Shown in pieces: positions 1-8,635 of a stretch of 56,443 nucleotides of DNA. The notes under the pieces are model-generated. The model was not told where the DNA came from, searched no databases, and saw only the letters and a list, made by a program, of their open reading frames with translations. Made by a program: the position numbers and the translations under genes. Source of the DNA: Paenibacillus sanguinis 2301083 = DSM 16941 (lineage in GTDB: Bacteria; Bacillota; Bacilli; Paenibacillales; Paenibacillaceae); the NCBI RefSeq assembly GCF_000374825.1, contig NZ_KB895395.1:1-56443 (forward strand), in the 5' to 3' direction. How positions within the stretch are numbered: the first letter of the stretch is position 1; every line of letters starts with the position of its first letter.

Positions 1-289
1 AACAACTTAACACGTATCGCATGAAGGCCAGCATGAGCCGCAAAGGCAACTGTTATGATAATGCTTGTATAGAGTCTTTTCATAGCATTCTGAAGAAAGA
101 GCTGATTTATTGCAAGCGATTTAAGACCAAGCAACAAGCCTACGATGAAATCTACCGCTATCTTGAGTTTTTCTACAATCGCAAACGGATCCACGGTTCA
201 CTAGGCTATTTATCACCGGTTCGTTTTGCTGCGCAGTTCAATAAGAGAAGAGTCGGTTAAAGAGTGTCCACTTTCTTGACAGAGGTCCA
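1..289 (+). mobile_element. Right end of an IS3-family insertion sequence
   Basis: The window opens inside an insertion sequence. It holds the 3' end of the OrfB transposase gene, and five bases after the stop codon a terminal sequence at 265-289 that begins TGTCCACTTTCTTGACAG and ends in CA, the usual IS3-type TG...CA terminus. The left end lies outside the window. Past 289 the sequence continues into a repeat block whose first unit is cut off, so the element appears to have inserted there. Confidence 0.8.
3..260 (+). CDS. IS3-family transposase OrfB, C-terminal part
   Basis: This is the last ~85 codons of an IS3-family OrfB integrase, which cuts and joins the ends of the element. The frame is open to the window edge, so the start is missing. 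The visible part contains the conserved segment SMSRKGNCYDNACIESFHS, in which the last catalytic Glu of the DDE triad follows the CYDNA motif, and the C-terminal FYNRKRIHGSLGYLSPVRF signature. It ends just before the right inverted repeat. Whether the full gene is intact cannot be seen. Confidence 0.85.
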   Translation, partial: QLNTYRMKASMSRKGNCYDNACIESFHSILKKELIYCKRFKTKQQAYDEIYRYLEFFYNRKRIHGSLGYLSPVRFAAQFNKRRVG

Positions 290-469
290 ATCCTCCTGCT
301 AATTTGGGGAAATGGGCTGAATTTCAGCATTTAAAAGGAAAAAGTCCCTATAAATTCACACTTTAGGTCCATATTCAACGTTTTTAGTCGAATTATATGG
401 AGGAATTCCCTATAATATCCTAATAATGTGGTTAGAGGTAAATATTAGCTGGAGGATTTCCTGTTAATG
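290..469. repeat. Repeat block A: four spaced ~27-bp units, first one truncated
   Basis: Units lie at about 290-304 (right half only, cut by the IS end), 330-356, 390-417 and 441-469. Each resembles AATTAGCTGGAGGAATTCC followed by a run ending in TAAT and is an imperfect palindrome. The starts are about 60 and 51 bp apart. The same spacing is found at 24733-24922 and 41600-41788. No coding sequence is visible here. Confidence 0.75.
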
Positions 470-566
470 TGGCGTGGGGTGTGTCACCATAGTTCTTTTA
501 ATAAATATAGCTAAGTAAGGATGCCAATCCGTTAAGCGGTTGTCCTAGCGAAGCGGAGTGTTGCTC

Positions 567-609
567 AAAAGAGGGCCTATCCGGCGTACTACGCTGAATA
601 GGCCCTTTT
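567..609. terminator. Hairpin, possible bidirectional terminator downstream of fabH
   Basis: GGGCCTAT at 573-580 pairs with ATAGGCCC at 598-605. The stem is flanked by AAAAG on the left and TTTTG on the right, so it could end transcripts from either side. It lies 150 bp past the fabH stop. The T tracts are short. The remaining non-coding DNA to 758 is rich in GCAGCG-type short inverted repeats and shows no gene. Confidence 0.5.
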
Positions 610-758
610 GCAAATATCGGTTAGAAGGTTGAACGATACCAGCGGCAGAGCAGCGCAGCGTAGGTAAATCCTACGTGAGCAGCGGAGGGCACAGGCAGAG
701 TTCAAGATTCGCCGCTGCTCGCACTCCCTGAATTCCCTTTGTGATGGGAAGCTGAATT

Positions 759-1757
759 TTAGATTGCCTTGTCAACGCCCCAGCGCAGGATGAGTCCGGC
801 ATGGGTAAGCCCGCCCCCAAAGCCATAGAGCATTACCCGGTCTCCCAGCTTAAGTCGTCCTTCATGAACCCCGGCTTGCAGCGCTAATGGAATAGAAGCG
901 GAAGACGTATTCCCCATGCTCTGAACACTTTGCAGTGTCTTGCCCAGAGGTATGCCCGACTTCTCGCAGATGGATTCAATCATGCGCAGGTTGGCGCTAT
1001 GCGGGACAAACCAATCAATGTCCTCCCGAGTGAGTCCGGCTTGCTGAAGAAGCTGCTCAATGCCGGAAGAAACGGTGCGTACCGCCCATTTGAATACCTC
1101 ACGGCCATTCTGCACAATTTTTCCTTTGCCGATCAGAGGAATTCCGTCCATTTGCTCTGAAAGGCCAGAGGCATATACATGAATGCCGCCATCCCCATTT
1201 GTACCCAGGTTGAAGGCTTCAAACCAGGAATCCTCTCGGTCACGTTCCACCAGAACGGCACCAGCTCCATCTCCGAACAGAATGCAGGTGCTCCGGTCAC
1301 TGTAATCGGTGATTTTGGACATCGTTTCTCCGGCAACCACCAGGACTTTACGATGCAAGCCCGCAGCGATCATGCCATTGACCAGGTGCAGGGCATAAGC
1401 AAATCCCGCACAGGTAGCGTTCAGATCGATGGCCCCGGCCTGCTCCATGCCGAAATGCTGCTGAATACGGCAGGACACCGTAGGGAACGGATAATCCGGC
1501 GTTGTGGTAGTAACAACGATGAGCTCCATATCATGCAAAGCCACGCCATACTGGCTTTGCAGTTGTTCAACCGCTTGTATACAAAGGTGTGAGGTGAACT
1601 CATCTTCAGCGGAGATATGCCGCTGTTTGATGCCGGTGCGCTGGACAATCCACTCATCGTTGGTATCTACCATTTTTTCCAGATCATCATTAGTTAGAAT
1701 CCGCTTGGGAACGTAGGAACCGATGGCAGTAATACGGGCATGGGCTAGCTGAACCAA
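759..1757 (-). CDS. fabH: 3-oxoacyl-ACP synthase III (FabH)
   Basis: FabH condenses acetyl- or branched acyl-CoA with malonyl-ACP to start each round of type II fatty acid synthesis in the cytoplasm. The length (332 aa) is normal for the family. The catalytic triad is visible: Cys in DLNATCAGFA (about residue 116), His in VPHSANLRM and Asn in SMGNTSSAS. A GTG three codons upstream directly abuts the AAGGAG, so the TTG at 1757, eight bases after it, is the better start. The gene is monocistronic here, with no fabF beside it, and is preceded by a strong promoter and a FapR-type operator. Branched-chain acyl-CoA use is the norm in Bacillales but cannot be read from the sequence. Confidence 0.95.
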   Translation of the reverse strand: MVQLAHARITAIGSYVPKRILTNDDLEKMVDTNDEWIVQRTGIKQRHISAEDEFTSHLCIQAVEQLQSQYGVALHDMELIVVTTTTPDYPFPTVSCRIQQHFGMEQAGAIDLNATCAGFAYALHLVNGMIAAGLHRKVLVVAGETMSKITDYSDRSTCILFGDGAGAVLVERDREDSWFEAFNLGTNGDGGIHVYASGLSEQMDGIPLIGKGKIVQNGREVFKWAVRTVSSGIEQLLQQAGLTREDIDWFVPHSANLRMIESICEKSGIPLGKTLQSVQSMGNTSSASIPLALQAGVHEGRLKLGDRVMLYGFGGGLTHAGLILRWGVDKAI

Positions 1758-1788
1758 TTCGATCACTCCTTCAATTTTAGAATCAGAT

Positions 1789-1807
1789 ATTAAAACCTGG
1801 TACTAAT
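1789..1807 (-). promoter_or_regulatory. FapR operator upstream of fabH
   Basis: The top strand reads ATTAAAACCTGGTACTAAT, a near-perfect inverted repeat matching the Bacillus FapR site (ATTAGTACC-N-GGTACTAAT type) with two mismatches in one arm. It lies just downstream of the predicted -10 and 32 bp before the fabH start, where FapR would block transcription until malonyl-CoA or malonyl-ACP accumulates. fabH is a known FapR target in B. subtilis. Confidence 0.8.
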
Positions 1808-1816
1808 TACAACTTG

Positions 1817-1845
1817 TTTATATCATTTTTAAAATAAATTTTCAA
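1817..1845 (-). promoter_or_regulatory. SigA-type promoter of fabH
   Basis: On the minus strand TTGAAA (1845-1840) and TATAAA (1822-1817) are separated by exactly 17 bp. The expected start of transcription falls at the edge of the FapR operator. Confidence 0.75.
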
Positions 1846-1858
1846 TCCTTTTTAAAAT

Positions 1859-2019
1859 GTGGTGAATAATAGAGCCTGCGGCCGGTATGGGCTTACACTC
1901 GCTGTTAAACCCGAATTTTATTGAAGTATTTGAACCTGACAAGGTAAAAACTCAGCTTTAAAGGCGACCGCTTCCGCTGTTTCAGCTTCATACCGGCTCT
2001 CCGGCAACTTATTCACCAC
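1859..2019. repeat. 161-bp inverted-repeat element (MITE-like)
   Basis: The outer 31 bp form imperfect inverted repeats. Both start GTGGTGAATAA when read inward from each end and end CCGGTATG. The interior has no reading frame. A shorter relative sits at 10897-10984. No clear target-site duplication is seen. It fills most of the fabH-topB intergenic region. Confidence 0.6.
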
Positions 2020-2077
2020 ACTTGAAGCAAGTGATGAATTTGCCTCCAGCCAAACTTCGCTTCAAATGCAGGAGGGA

Positions 2078-2086
2078 TGCTATAAT
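2078..2086 (+). promoter_or_regulatory. Extended -10 promoter of topB
   Basis: TGCTATAAT is a perfect extended -10 (TGnTATAAT) located 33 bp before the topB start. No good -35 is seen at the normal distance, which is common with extended -10 promoters. Confidence 0.5.
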
Positions 2087-2118
2087 AAGGCAGAAGAAGG
2101 GAGTGTTTACGTCCATTT

Positions 2119-4239
2119 ATGAAGATATTAGTATTGGCGGAGAAGCCATCGGTAGCAAGAGAAATTGCGCGGGTCATCGGCAGCCGCGATAAGCATAAGA
2201 GTCATTTTGAAGGTCCGAAGTATGTGGTGACCTGGGCATTAGGCCATCTGGTGGGACTGGCTGAGCCGGAGGAATACGACGGGAAATATAAGCAATGGTC
2301 CTTGGAGGATTTACCGATCCTGCCGGGGAAGATGAAGCTGAAGGTATTGCGCGAGAGCAGCCATCAATTCAAGGCGGTGCAGCAATTGATGCGACGGCAG
2401 GATATCGGGGAGCTGATCGTGGCTACAGATGCGGCTCGCGAAGGCGAACTGCTTGCTCGGTGGATCATGGATATGGTGAAGTGGAGCAAGCCGTTCAAGC
2501 GGTTGTGGATATCCTCGCAGACCGACAAGGCCATCAAGGAAGGCTTTGCATCCTTGAAGCCGGGCAGTAAGTATGAGCGGCTGTACCACTCGGCTCGTTG
2601 TCGTGCCGAAGCTGACTGGATGGTAGGCTTGAACGTTACCCGGGCACTAACGACGAAATTCGGTTCCCCGTTGTCAGCCGGGCGGGTGCAGACGCCAACG
2701 CTTGGGATGATTATGGAGCGGGAGAATGAGATTACCCGCTTCCGTTCAGAAGAGTACCATGTGCTGCGGGCTAATTTCGGTGCTTTTGAAGCCATATGGC
2801 GGGGGGCAAACGGGGATTCACGCATCTTTGAAGCCAATCGGTTGGAAGAGCTGAAGCGCAAGCTGGAGGGAGCCTCCGGCAGCATCGTCAAGCTGGTGAA
2901 GAACGAGAAGACGATCCCTCATCCATTGGCTTACGACTTAACAGAACTGCAACGGGATGCCAACCGTCAGTTGGGTTTCTCGGCCAAGCAGACCTCCAAC
3001 GTGTTGCAGCGGTTGTATGAACAGCACAAATTGGTTACCTATCCGCGGACCGATTCGCGTTATTTGACGGCTGATATGGCTGATACGCTAAAGGAACGGC
3101 TCACCAGTGTGGCGGTAGGTCCTTATGCGCCGTTGGCCCGACCGCTCCTGCGCAAGTCGTTGCCCCTCGGCAAGCGGATAGTGGACGATAGCAAGGTCAC
3201 GGATCATCATGCCATTATTCCAACCGAACAAACGGTGCTGCTCCATGCGCTGAGTCCTGAGGAACGCAAGCTGTATGATTTGATCGTAAGGAGATTTATC
3301 AGCTTGTTTTATCCGCCTGCCCGGTTCGATCAAGTTACGGTGACAGTGGAAGCAGGCGGTGAGACACTGCATGCCAAGGGCACAACGATGAAGGATAGCG
3401 GCTGGCGGGCCGTTTATGACGGGCAAGCGATGGAGGATGAAGGCGAAGAGGAAGACGATAGTCAGTCAGCCTTGCCGGAGTTGAAGCAGGGGCAAAAGCT
3501 GTCGGTTCAGCGCTGTCAGGTAATCTCCGGAAGGACTCAACCGCCGAAGCGTTATACCGAAGCGGCTTTGCTAACCCAGATGGAGAAGCATGGTCTGGGG
3601 ACCCCGGCCACCCGCGCGGACATCATCGAGAAGCTGGTCCATTCCGATACGATTGAACGGCAGGGCAATTCGCTGCATCCTACAGGCAAGGGCAAGCAGT
3701 TGATTGAGCTTGCTCCAGCTGATTTACGCTCACCGAATCTGACAGCCCGCTGGGAAGCGGAACTGGAGCAGATTGCCCGAGGTCAGGGCAAGCCGGAGCC
3801 ATTCTTGCAGGGCATCCGCGAGATGGCCGCCCAATTGGTCCGGGGTGTGAAATACAGCGAAGCTACGTATAAGCCCCATAATGTATCGAACAGCCATTGC
3901 CCGGATTGTGGAACGCGTTTACTGGAGAAGAAGACAGGCCGTGGAATGATGCTTATATGCCCAAGCGAGGACTGCGGCTACCGTCGTTCCGGTGAGAAGC
4001 GCTTGTCTAACCGCCGCTGTCCGCAGTGCCACAAGAAGATGGAGATGAAGGAAGGCAAGGCGGGGATGTATGTGCAATGCCTATCCTGCGGTATTACGGA
4101 AGTGGTTAACAAGGACAACAAGCATGTGAACAAGCGAGAACAGCAAAAGCTGGTGAAGCAATATTCCCAGACAGAATCTGCGGGAACCAACCTGGGAGAA
4201 CTGCTTAAGGCAGCCATGGAGAAGAAGGGCGACGCTTAA
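2119..4239 (+). CDS. topB: DNA topoisomerase III
   Basis: Type IA topoisomerase that cuts one DNA strand through a tyrosyl link and decatenates or relaxes DNA. It is 706 aa long, as expected for Bacillales TopB. An N-terminal TOPRIM domain begins LVLAEKPSVAREIA and carries the acidic ATDAAREGE motif. The active-site Tyr is at residue 308 in VTYPRTDSRY. The C-terminus has two four-Cys zinc modules, CPDCG...CPSEDCG and CPQCH...CLSCG, seen more often in topoisomerase I but found in many TopB proteins. An AAGGGAG lies 15 bp from the ATG, a longer gap than usual. The gene stands alone. Confidence 0.95.
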   Translation: MKILVLAEKPSVAREIARVIGSRDKHKSHFEGPKYVVTWALGHLVGLAEPEEYDGKYKQWSLEDLPILPGKMKLKVLRESSHQFKAVQQLMRRQDIGELIVATDAAREGELLARWIMDMVKWSKPFKRLWISSQTDKAIKEGFASLKPGSKYERLYHSARCRAEADWMVGLNVTRALTTKFGSPLSAGRVQTPTLGMIMERENEITRFRSEEYHVLRANFGAFEAIWRGANGDSRIFEANRLEELKRKLEGASGSIVKLVKNEKTIPHPLAYDLTELQRDANRQLGFSAKQTSNVLQRLYEQHKLVTYPRTDSRYLTADMADTLKERLTSVAVGPYAPLARPLLRKSLPLGKRIVDDSKVTDHHAIIPTEQTVLLHALSPEERKLYDLIVRRFISLFYPPARFDQVTVTVEAGGETLHAKGTTMKDSGWRAVYDGQAMEDEGEEEDDSQSALPELKQGQKLSVQRCQVISGRTQPPKRYTEAALLTQMEKHGLGTPATRADIIEKLVHSDTIERQGNSLHPTGKGKQLIELAPADLRSPNLTARWEAELEQIARGQGKPEPFLQGIREMAAQLVRGVKYSEATYKPHNVSNSHCPDCGTRLLEKKTGRGMMLICPSEDCGYRRSGEKRLSNRRCPQCHKKMEMKEGKAGMYVQCLSCGITEVVNKDNKHVNKREQQKLVKQYSQTESAGTNLGELLKAAMEKKGDA

Positions 4240-4393
4240 AAGTTTGATAGTATAAGCTGCCGGAGATTTGGTCTAGACCTGAAACGGTGAGTGTAAGCCC
4301 TGCATAGGTAAGACACTCATCCTCATTGTTCACCAAGCCTATAAACGGGGTGGCAAATCCGCTCAAACGGAAAATAGGAAGGAGGCTGTATAC

Positions 4394-4657
4394 ATGAGAG
4401 TAGCCTTGCTGGTGTGGTTCCTGTTTATCAATTCCGTGGCATATCTGGTCATGTCCGACGATAAGAAGCGGGCACGGCAAAGACGTGACCGGGTACCCGA
4501 GAAGACTCTGTTTTTGCTGGCTGCCTTGGGCGGAGCCCTGGGTGTGCTGCTGGCGATGAATGCCAAGCGGCACAAGACGAAGCATATGAGCTTCCGAATC
4601 GGTATTCCATTGCTTCTGCTGCTTAACGCTGTGCTCTATGGTTACTTGTTGATCTGA
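4394..4657 (+). CDS. DUF1294 family small membrane protein
   Basis: An 87-aa protein with three hydrophobic segments (about residues 1-20, 38-55 and 68-87) and basic, twin-Arg-rich loops between them (KKRARQRRDR and KRHKTKH). The pattern fits the DUF1294 family, whose members are small integral membrane proteins of unknown function such as B. subtilis YsdA. The start has a good AGGAAGGAGG site. It lies 154 bp after topB and is probably transcribed separately. Confidence 0.75.
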   Translation: MRVALLVWFLFINSVAYLVMSDDKKRARQRRDRVPEKTLFLLAALGGALGVLLAMNAKRHKTKHMSFRIGIPLLLLLNAVLYGYLLI

Positions 4658-4841
4658 AACACTAGTCCGAGCATAGCTTGAAGTGTCTTCGTTCTCGTCA
4701 ACAAGAAAATAACGTCTCTCTCATAGGGTAAAATCCGGCTTGGCTTTTCTACCGGGTCCAAACGGGGTATATAATAAACATGGGGCTAGAATGTTCCATG
4801 GCTTACCTCGTTGATTCCAGAACAAGAGAGAGGTGTTTGGC

Positions 4842-5276
4842 ATGTTATTTCAGAATATTTTAGTAGCGTATGACGGATCGAAGGCAGCGAACAAGGCTCT
4901 GGACAAGGCGGTTGCCTTGAGCAAATTGTCACCCGGGACGCAGCTTCAGGTGCTGCATGCGTATGATTACCCCCGCCTCTATGTGGCCGAAGGATTCGCC
5001 CCCGTGCCGGCTTCAATAAATAAGGAGGTCTACGAGCTGGCGGAGCAAATCGTGCTGGAGGCAGAACAACGGCTTGAGGCTGCAGGCGCAGCACCCAATG
5101 TCAGCATGGTACAGGGCTCTCCGGCGGAGACAATTCTGGACTATGCGAAGGAGCGTGGAGTGGATCTGATTGTGATCGGCAGCCGCGGGCTGGGCGGCAT
5201 TCGCCAATTTGTGCTTGGCAGTGTCAGTCATAATGTTGTGCAGCATGCTGAGGTTCCGGTGCTTATTGTAAAATAG
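4842..5276 (+). CDS. Universal stress protein, UspA family
   Basis: A 144-aa single-domain Usp protein. It starts ILVAYDGSKAA, the nucleotide-binding Asp region, and carries the ATP-binding loop GSRGLGGIRQFVLGSVS (G-2x-G-9x-GS) near the C-terminus, so it probably binds ATP. The ATG at 4842 sits eight bases after GAGAGG and is preferred over the GTG three codons upstream. An AT-rich TATATAAT lies about 70 bp upstream. A strong terminator follows, so the gene is monocistronic. The stress that induces it cannot be told. Confidence 0.9.
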   Translation: MLFQNILVAYDGSKAANKALDKAVALSKLSPGTQLQVLHAYDYPRLYVAEGFAPVPASINKEVYELAEQIVLEAEQRLEAAGAAPNVSMVQGSPAETILDYAKERGVDLIVIGSRGLGGIRQFVLGSVSHNVVQHAEVPVLIVK

Positions 5277-5288
5277 ATCATTTATACC

Positions 5289-5331
5289 AAAGCTTTCATC
5301 CCCACATTTTGTGGGGATGGAGGCTTTTTTG
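5289..5331 (+). terminator. Rho-independent terminator of the usp gene
   Basis: ATCCCCACA and TGTGGGGAT pair around a TTT loop, extended outward by AAAGC and GGCTTTTTT, ending in a run of T. Confidence 0.9.
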
Positions 5332-5493
5332 TCGTGGAATCACATGACTTGAACGCAGGCTTTTTAAGGTAGCTTTGGTGTAAGAATAGTTGACGCTTGT
5401 CTATCGTCATACCCGCTATTTTTCGTGTAAAAAGAGACGGACGTATAGGAAAATATAGTTTTATATAGTCTTTGCAGTAAGGTTAATTTCAAA

Positions 5494-5510
5494 TGTCATG
5501 ATTACTCACA
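5494..5510 (+). promoter_or_regulatory. GlnR/TnrA box
   Basis: TGTCATGATTACTCACA fits the GlnR/TnrA consensus TGTNA-N7-TNACA at every fixed position. It lies 42 bp before the transporter ATPase gene. In Bacillus these regulators respond to glutamine through glutamine synthetase. Whether the site activates or represses here depends on the transcription start, which is not clear. Confidence 0.75.
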
Positions 5511-5551
5511 TATGTTTGGCATCAGCAGGATAGGGGAAAGGAGGAAGCAAG

Positions 5552-6280
5552 TTGATCCATTTTGGCCAGGTCGATAAACATTATGGGCATTTTCACGTGC
5601 TTAAGGAAATTAATCTGGAGGTTGTAGAAGGGGAGGTTGTGGTTATCGTCGGCCCATCCGGCTCGGGCAAAAGCACGATGCTGCGCTGTATCAACCGCCT
5701 GGAGAAGATTACGAGCGGTGAGCTAAGCGTGGGTGGCATTCCCGTCAATGATCGGAAGACCGATATTAATAAGCTGCGGCGGGACATTGGTATGGTCTTC
5801 CAGCATTTCAACCTGTACCCCCATAAGAAAGTGATCGACAATATCACGTTGGCGCCGGTCAAGGTACTGGGTATTACAAAGGCGGAAGCGGAGCAGACGG
5901 CATTGTTCTATCTGGAGAAGGTAGGTATAGCCGACAAGGCGCAAGCTTATCCCTCTCAATTGTCGGGCGGGCAGCAGCAACGGGTGGCAATTGCCAGGGG
6001 GCTGGCAATGAAGCCGAAGATCATGCTCTTCGATGAGCCAACGTCGGCGCTAGACCCCGAGATGGTAGGCGAAGTGCTGGACGTGATGCGCAACTTGGCC
6101 CGTGAAGGGATGACGATGGTGGTGGTGACGCATGAGATGGGCTTTGCTCGTGAGGTAGCCGACCGCATTATCTTCATGGACCAGGGGCAGATCGTGGAGG
6201 AAGCGGGACCGGAGGAATTTTTCTCTCAGCCTCGTGAGGAACGGACGCGTACCTTTTTGAGCAGATTGTTAAGCCATTAA
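5552..6280 (+). CDS. glnQ: Polar amino acid (probably glutamine) ABC transporter ATPase
   Basis: A 242-aa ABC ATPase that drives import from the cytoplasmic face. Walker A is GPSGSGKST (residues 34-42), the signature is LSGGQQQR, Walker B is [13 protein letters not shown] and the switch His is in VVTHEMG. It closely follows the GlnQ/HisP pattern, including [13 protein letters not shown]. The start is TTG, seven bases after AAAGGAGG. It is the first gene of a four-gene set with the binding protein and two permeases. The GlnR/TnrA box upstream and the GlnKL genes downstream favour glutamine or glutamate as substrate. Confidence 0.9.
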   Translation: MIHFGQVDKHYGHFHVLKEINLEVVEGEVVVIVGPSGSGKSTMLRCINRLEKITSGELSVGGIPVNDRKTDINKLRRDIGMVFQHFNLYPHKKVIDNITLAPVKVLGITKAEAEQTALFYLEKVGIADKAQAYPSQLSGGQQQRVAIARGLAMKPKIMLFDEPTSALDPEMVGEVLDVMRNLAREGMTMVVVTHEMGFAREVADRIIFMDQGQIVEEAGPEEFFSQPREERTRTFLSRLLSH

Positions 6281-6332
6281 ATAGCCTGTACTTTTTGAAT
6301 GACCTCTAAAAAAATCGAGGGAGGAACTGGAT

Positions 6333-7187
6333 ATGAGAAAAAGCATGAAATTGTTCAGTATTGCAGCGGCTTGTGCGGTGTTCGTCTTGGCAGGTTGTGG
6401 AAGCAATGGGGTGGAGGGGAATACGGCAAGCGGTGGCAACAATACAGCTCCGGCTGCTGGGGAGAGTGCGGGTGGCGCTTTAGATAAGATCAAGGAACGC
6501 GGCAAGCTGGTTGTCGGGGTGAAATATGATACGAAGCTCTTTGGCCTTAAGGACCCGGCCAGCGGTAATGTCGAAGGTTTTGATATCGATATTTCCAAGG
6601 CCATTGCCAAGCATGTCCTGAATGATGAGAACGCCATCGAGTTGAAGGAGGTCACCTCCAAGACACGGATTCCCATGCTGAATAATGGAGAGATCGATAT
6701 GGTGGTCGCCACAATGACGATTACCGAGGAGCGCAAGCAGGAGGTTGATTTCTCTGATGTCTACTTCCAGGCGGGACAATCGCTGCTGGTGAAGAAGGGC
6801 AGTCCCATTCAGGGCATTGAAGACGTGACGGCAGAGACCACGGTTCTGGGAACGAAGGGCTCGACTTCGGTTAAAAATATCCGTGATCAGGTGTCCGGTG
6901 TTAAGGTGCTGGAATTCGATAACTACCAGGACGCTTTCAATGCGTTGAAGGCCGGGCAAGGTGCGGCGTTGACCACGGACGACTCTATTTTATACGGTAT
7001 GGCTGCGCAGGATTCCAATTACGAGGTGGTTGGCAAGCCGTTCACGGATGAACCATACGGCATTGCTGTGCAGAAAGGCAACACGGATATTGTGCAAGCC
7101 ATTAATGATACCCTGAAGGCACTTCATGATAGCGGGGAATACGATGCCATTTATGAGAAATGGATTGGCAAGAAGCCTGTTGAGTAA
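6333..7187 (+). CDS. glnH: Glutamine/glutamate-type ABC transporter substrate-binding lipoprotein
   Basis: A 284-aa lipoprotein that captures the amino acid outside the membrane. The signal peptide ends in the lipobox LAGC (Cys22), followed by a Gly/Ser/Asn linker. The SBP_bac_3 domain starts at KLVVGVKYDTKLFGLKDP and includes GFDIDISKAIAKH and MVVATMTITEERK, typical of glutamine and glutamate binding proteins. The start has a GGGAGG site. It lies 52 bp after glnQ and 11 bp before the first permease, so it is co-transcribed with both. Confidence 0.9.
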   Translation: MRKSMKLFSIAAACAVFVLAGCGSNGVEGNTASGGNNTAPAAGESAGGALDKIKERGKLVVGVKYDTKLFGLKDPASGNVEGFDIDISKAIAKHVLNDENAIELKEVTSKTRIPMLNNGEIDMVVATMTITEERKQEVDFSDVYFQAGQSLLVKKGSPIQGIEDVTAETTVLGTKGSTSVKNIRDQVSGVKVLEFDNYQDAFNALKAGQGAALTTDDSILYGMAAQDSNYEVVGKPFTDEPYGIAVQKGNTDIVQAINDTLKALHDSGEYDAIYEKWIGKKPVE

Positions 7188-7198
7188 GGAGTTATGTG

Positions 7199-7852
7199 AT
7201 GGATATTACGATACTCACAGAGTATTTTGGTACTTATATGGAAGGGTTTCGCGGGACGGTGTTGTCCAGCCTCATGGCTTTGGCCGGCAGCTTTCTGCTT
7301 GGAGCGCTGATTGCGGTATTCCGCATCGGCCCTCTCCGGCCCCTTCGCTGGTTCGGTACGGGTTATGTAGAATTTCTTCGCAATATTCCGCTTTTGCTGG
7401 TCGTATATATTTTCTATTACGGACCATCGGTGCTGGGAATGCCGCTGGATGGCTTCACAGCCGGAACGATCGGGCTGGCGGTCTACACCTCTTCCTTTAT
7501 CGCGGAAGCTATTCGCGCCGGGATTATGGCGGTTCCTCAAGGGCAGACCGAAGCGGCGCGCTCCTCCGGGCTTGGCTATGCCCAGACGATGGTGCATGTA
7601 ATTTTGCCGCAGGCTATTCGGTTGGTAATTCCGCCGCTAGGCAATCAGTTCATTAACTTGATCAAGAACTCATCGGTACTGACCATTGTGGCCGGCCTGG
7701 ATTTGATGTATTTTGCCGACATCATTAATACCAGTACGTATCGGACCTTCGATACCTATATATTTGTGGCTCTGTTCTATCTGGCGCTGACGCTTCCGTT
7801 AAGCTACGGTGTAAGGGTCTGGGAGCAAAGACTTGAGCGGAAATATGAATAG
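7199..7852 (+). CDS. glnM: Amino acid ABC transporter permease (first)
   Basis: A 217-aa inner-membrane permease of the HisM/GlnP family with about five membrane spans. The EAA loop, which contacts the ATPase, reads EAARSSGLGYAQTMVHVILPQA. The ATG at 7199 follows AAGGA by eight bases and is preferred to the GTG directly before it. It probably pairs with the next gene product to form the channel. The name follows the B. subtilis glnQHMP order and is by analogy. Confidence 0.85.
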   Translation: MDITILTEYFGTYMEGFRGTVLSSLMALAGSFLLGALIAVFRIGPLRPLRWFGTGYVEFLRNIPLLLVVYIFYYGPSVLGMPLDGFTAGTIGLAVYTSSFIAEAIRAGIMAVPQGQTEAARSSGLGYAQTMVHVILPQAIRLVIPPLGNQFINLIKNSSVLTIVAGLDLMYFADIINTSTYRTFDTYIFVALFYLALTLPLSYGVRVWEQRLERKYE

Positions 7853-7879
7853 AGCGCTTGTACGAAAGGATGGTGAGGG

Positions 7880-8530
7880 ATGGACTTTATAGGAGCGTAC
7901 AGCGCCGAGAACTTGAGCTTTTTGATGGAAGGCCTGGGAGTTACCCTGATTGTGGCAGGAGCCTCCATTGTGTTCAGCTTTCTGATTGGCTGTGTAGTAG
8001 GAATTATACGTTACATTCAAATGCCGGTGCTGTCACCGATATTGATGGTAAGTGTGGAGCTGATTCGTAATTTGCCATTGCTGCTGATCATTTTCTTTAT
8101 GCGGTTTGCGTTGCCGGAGGCTGGAATTCGCCTGGGCCTGGTCACGGCAACGATTATCGGCTTGACCATCTTCGAGGCGGCGATGATTGCGGAGATCGTG
8201 CGTGGAGGGCTGAACTCCATCGATCGGGGGCAGGTGGAGGCTGCAAGGTCATCTGGCCTGAGCACGTTCCAAACGTTATGGCATATCGTGCTGCCACAAG
8301 GGCTAAGGCGAATGATCCCACCCTTGGTCAGCCAGTTCATAGCATTGTTAAAGGATACGTCGCTGGCCGTTGTTGTCTCTTTACCGGAGTTAATGCACCA
8401 TGCAGGCATCATCATCGGGCATGGCTATAGCTATACGATTCCAATTCTGTTGCTGGTAGCTCTGATTTATTTTACCGTCAACTTCTTGTTGTCAATCATC
8501 TCTCGCAGATTGGAGGCCCGGCACGCTTGA
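7880..8530 (+). CDS. glnP: Amino acid ABC transporter permease (second)
   Basis: A 216-aa permease of the same family, 27 bp after the first. The EAA loop is EAARSSGLSTFQTLWHIVLPQG. Membrane segments are visible from residue 16 onward. Two different permease subunits, one ATPase and one binding protein make a complete importer. It is the last transporter gene. The two-component genes begin about 100 bp downstream, with no terminator seen between. Confidence 0.85.
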   Translation: MDFIGAYSAENLSFLMEGLGVTLIVAGASIVFSFLIGCVVGIIRYIQMPVLSPILMVSVELIRNLPLLLIIFFMRFALPEAGIRLGLVTATIIGLTIFEAAMIAEIVRGGLNSIDRGQVEAARSSGLSTFQTLWHIVLPQGLRRMIPPLVSQFIALLKDTSLAVVVSLPELMHHAGIIIGHGYSYTIPILLLVALIYFTVNFLLSIISRRLEARHA

Positions 8531-8536
8531 AAACAA

Positions 8537-8556
8537 TTCTGACATACTTCTGACAT
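8537..8556 (+). promoter_or_regulatory. 11-bp direct repeat before glnK
   Basis: TTCTGACAT occurs at 8537-8545 and again at 8548-8556, one helical turn apart. In B. subtilis GlnL binds a direct hexamer repeat one turn apart. This could be an analogous site, but the sequence differs, so the assignment is a guess. Confidence 0.3.
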
Positions 8557-8635
8557 GCTATGAAATGGAAGGTATAGGCGGTAACCCCGAAATATGGTAC
8601 GATAATGGGCAACAATGAGTTAACGGAATGTGGTG

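Noticed and set aside
1179..1592. Plus-strand 137-codon frame opposite fabH
   Set aside because: It lies inside fabH, whose catalytic motifs are clear on the other strand.
4740..4775. SigB-type promoter (GGGTAT) before the usp gene
   Set aside because: A GGGGTAT is present but no matching GTTT element lies at the required distance.
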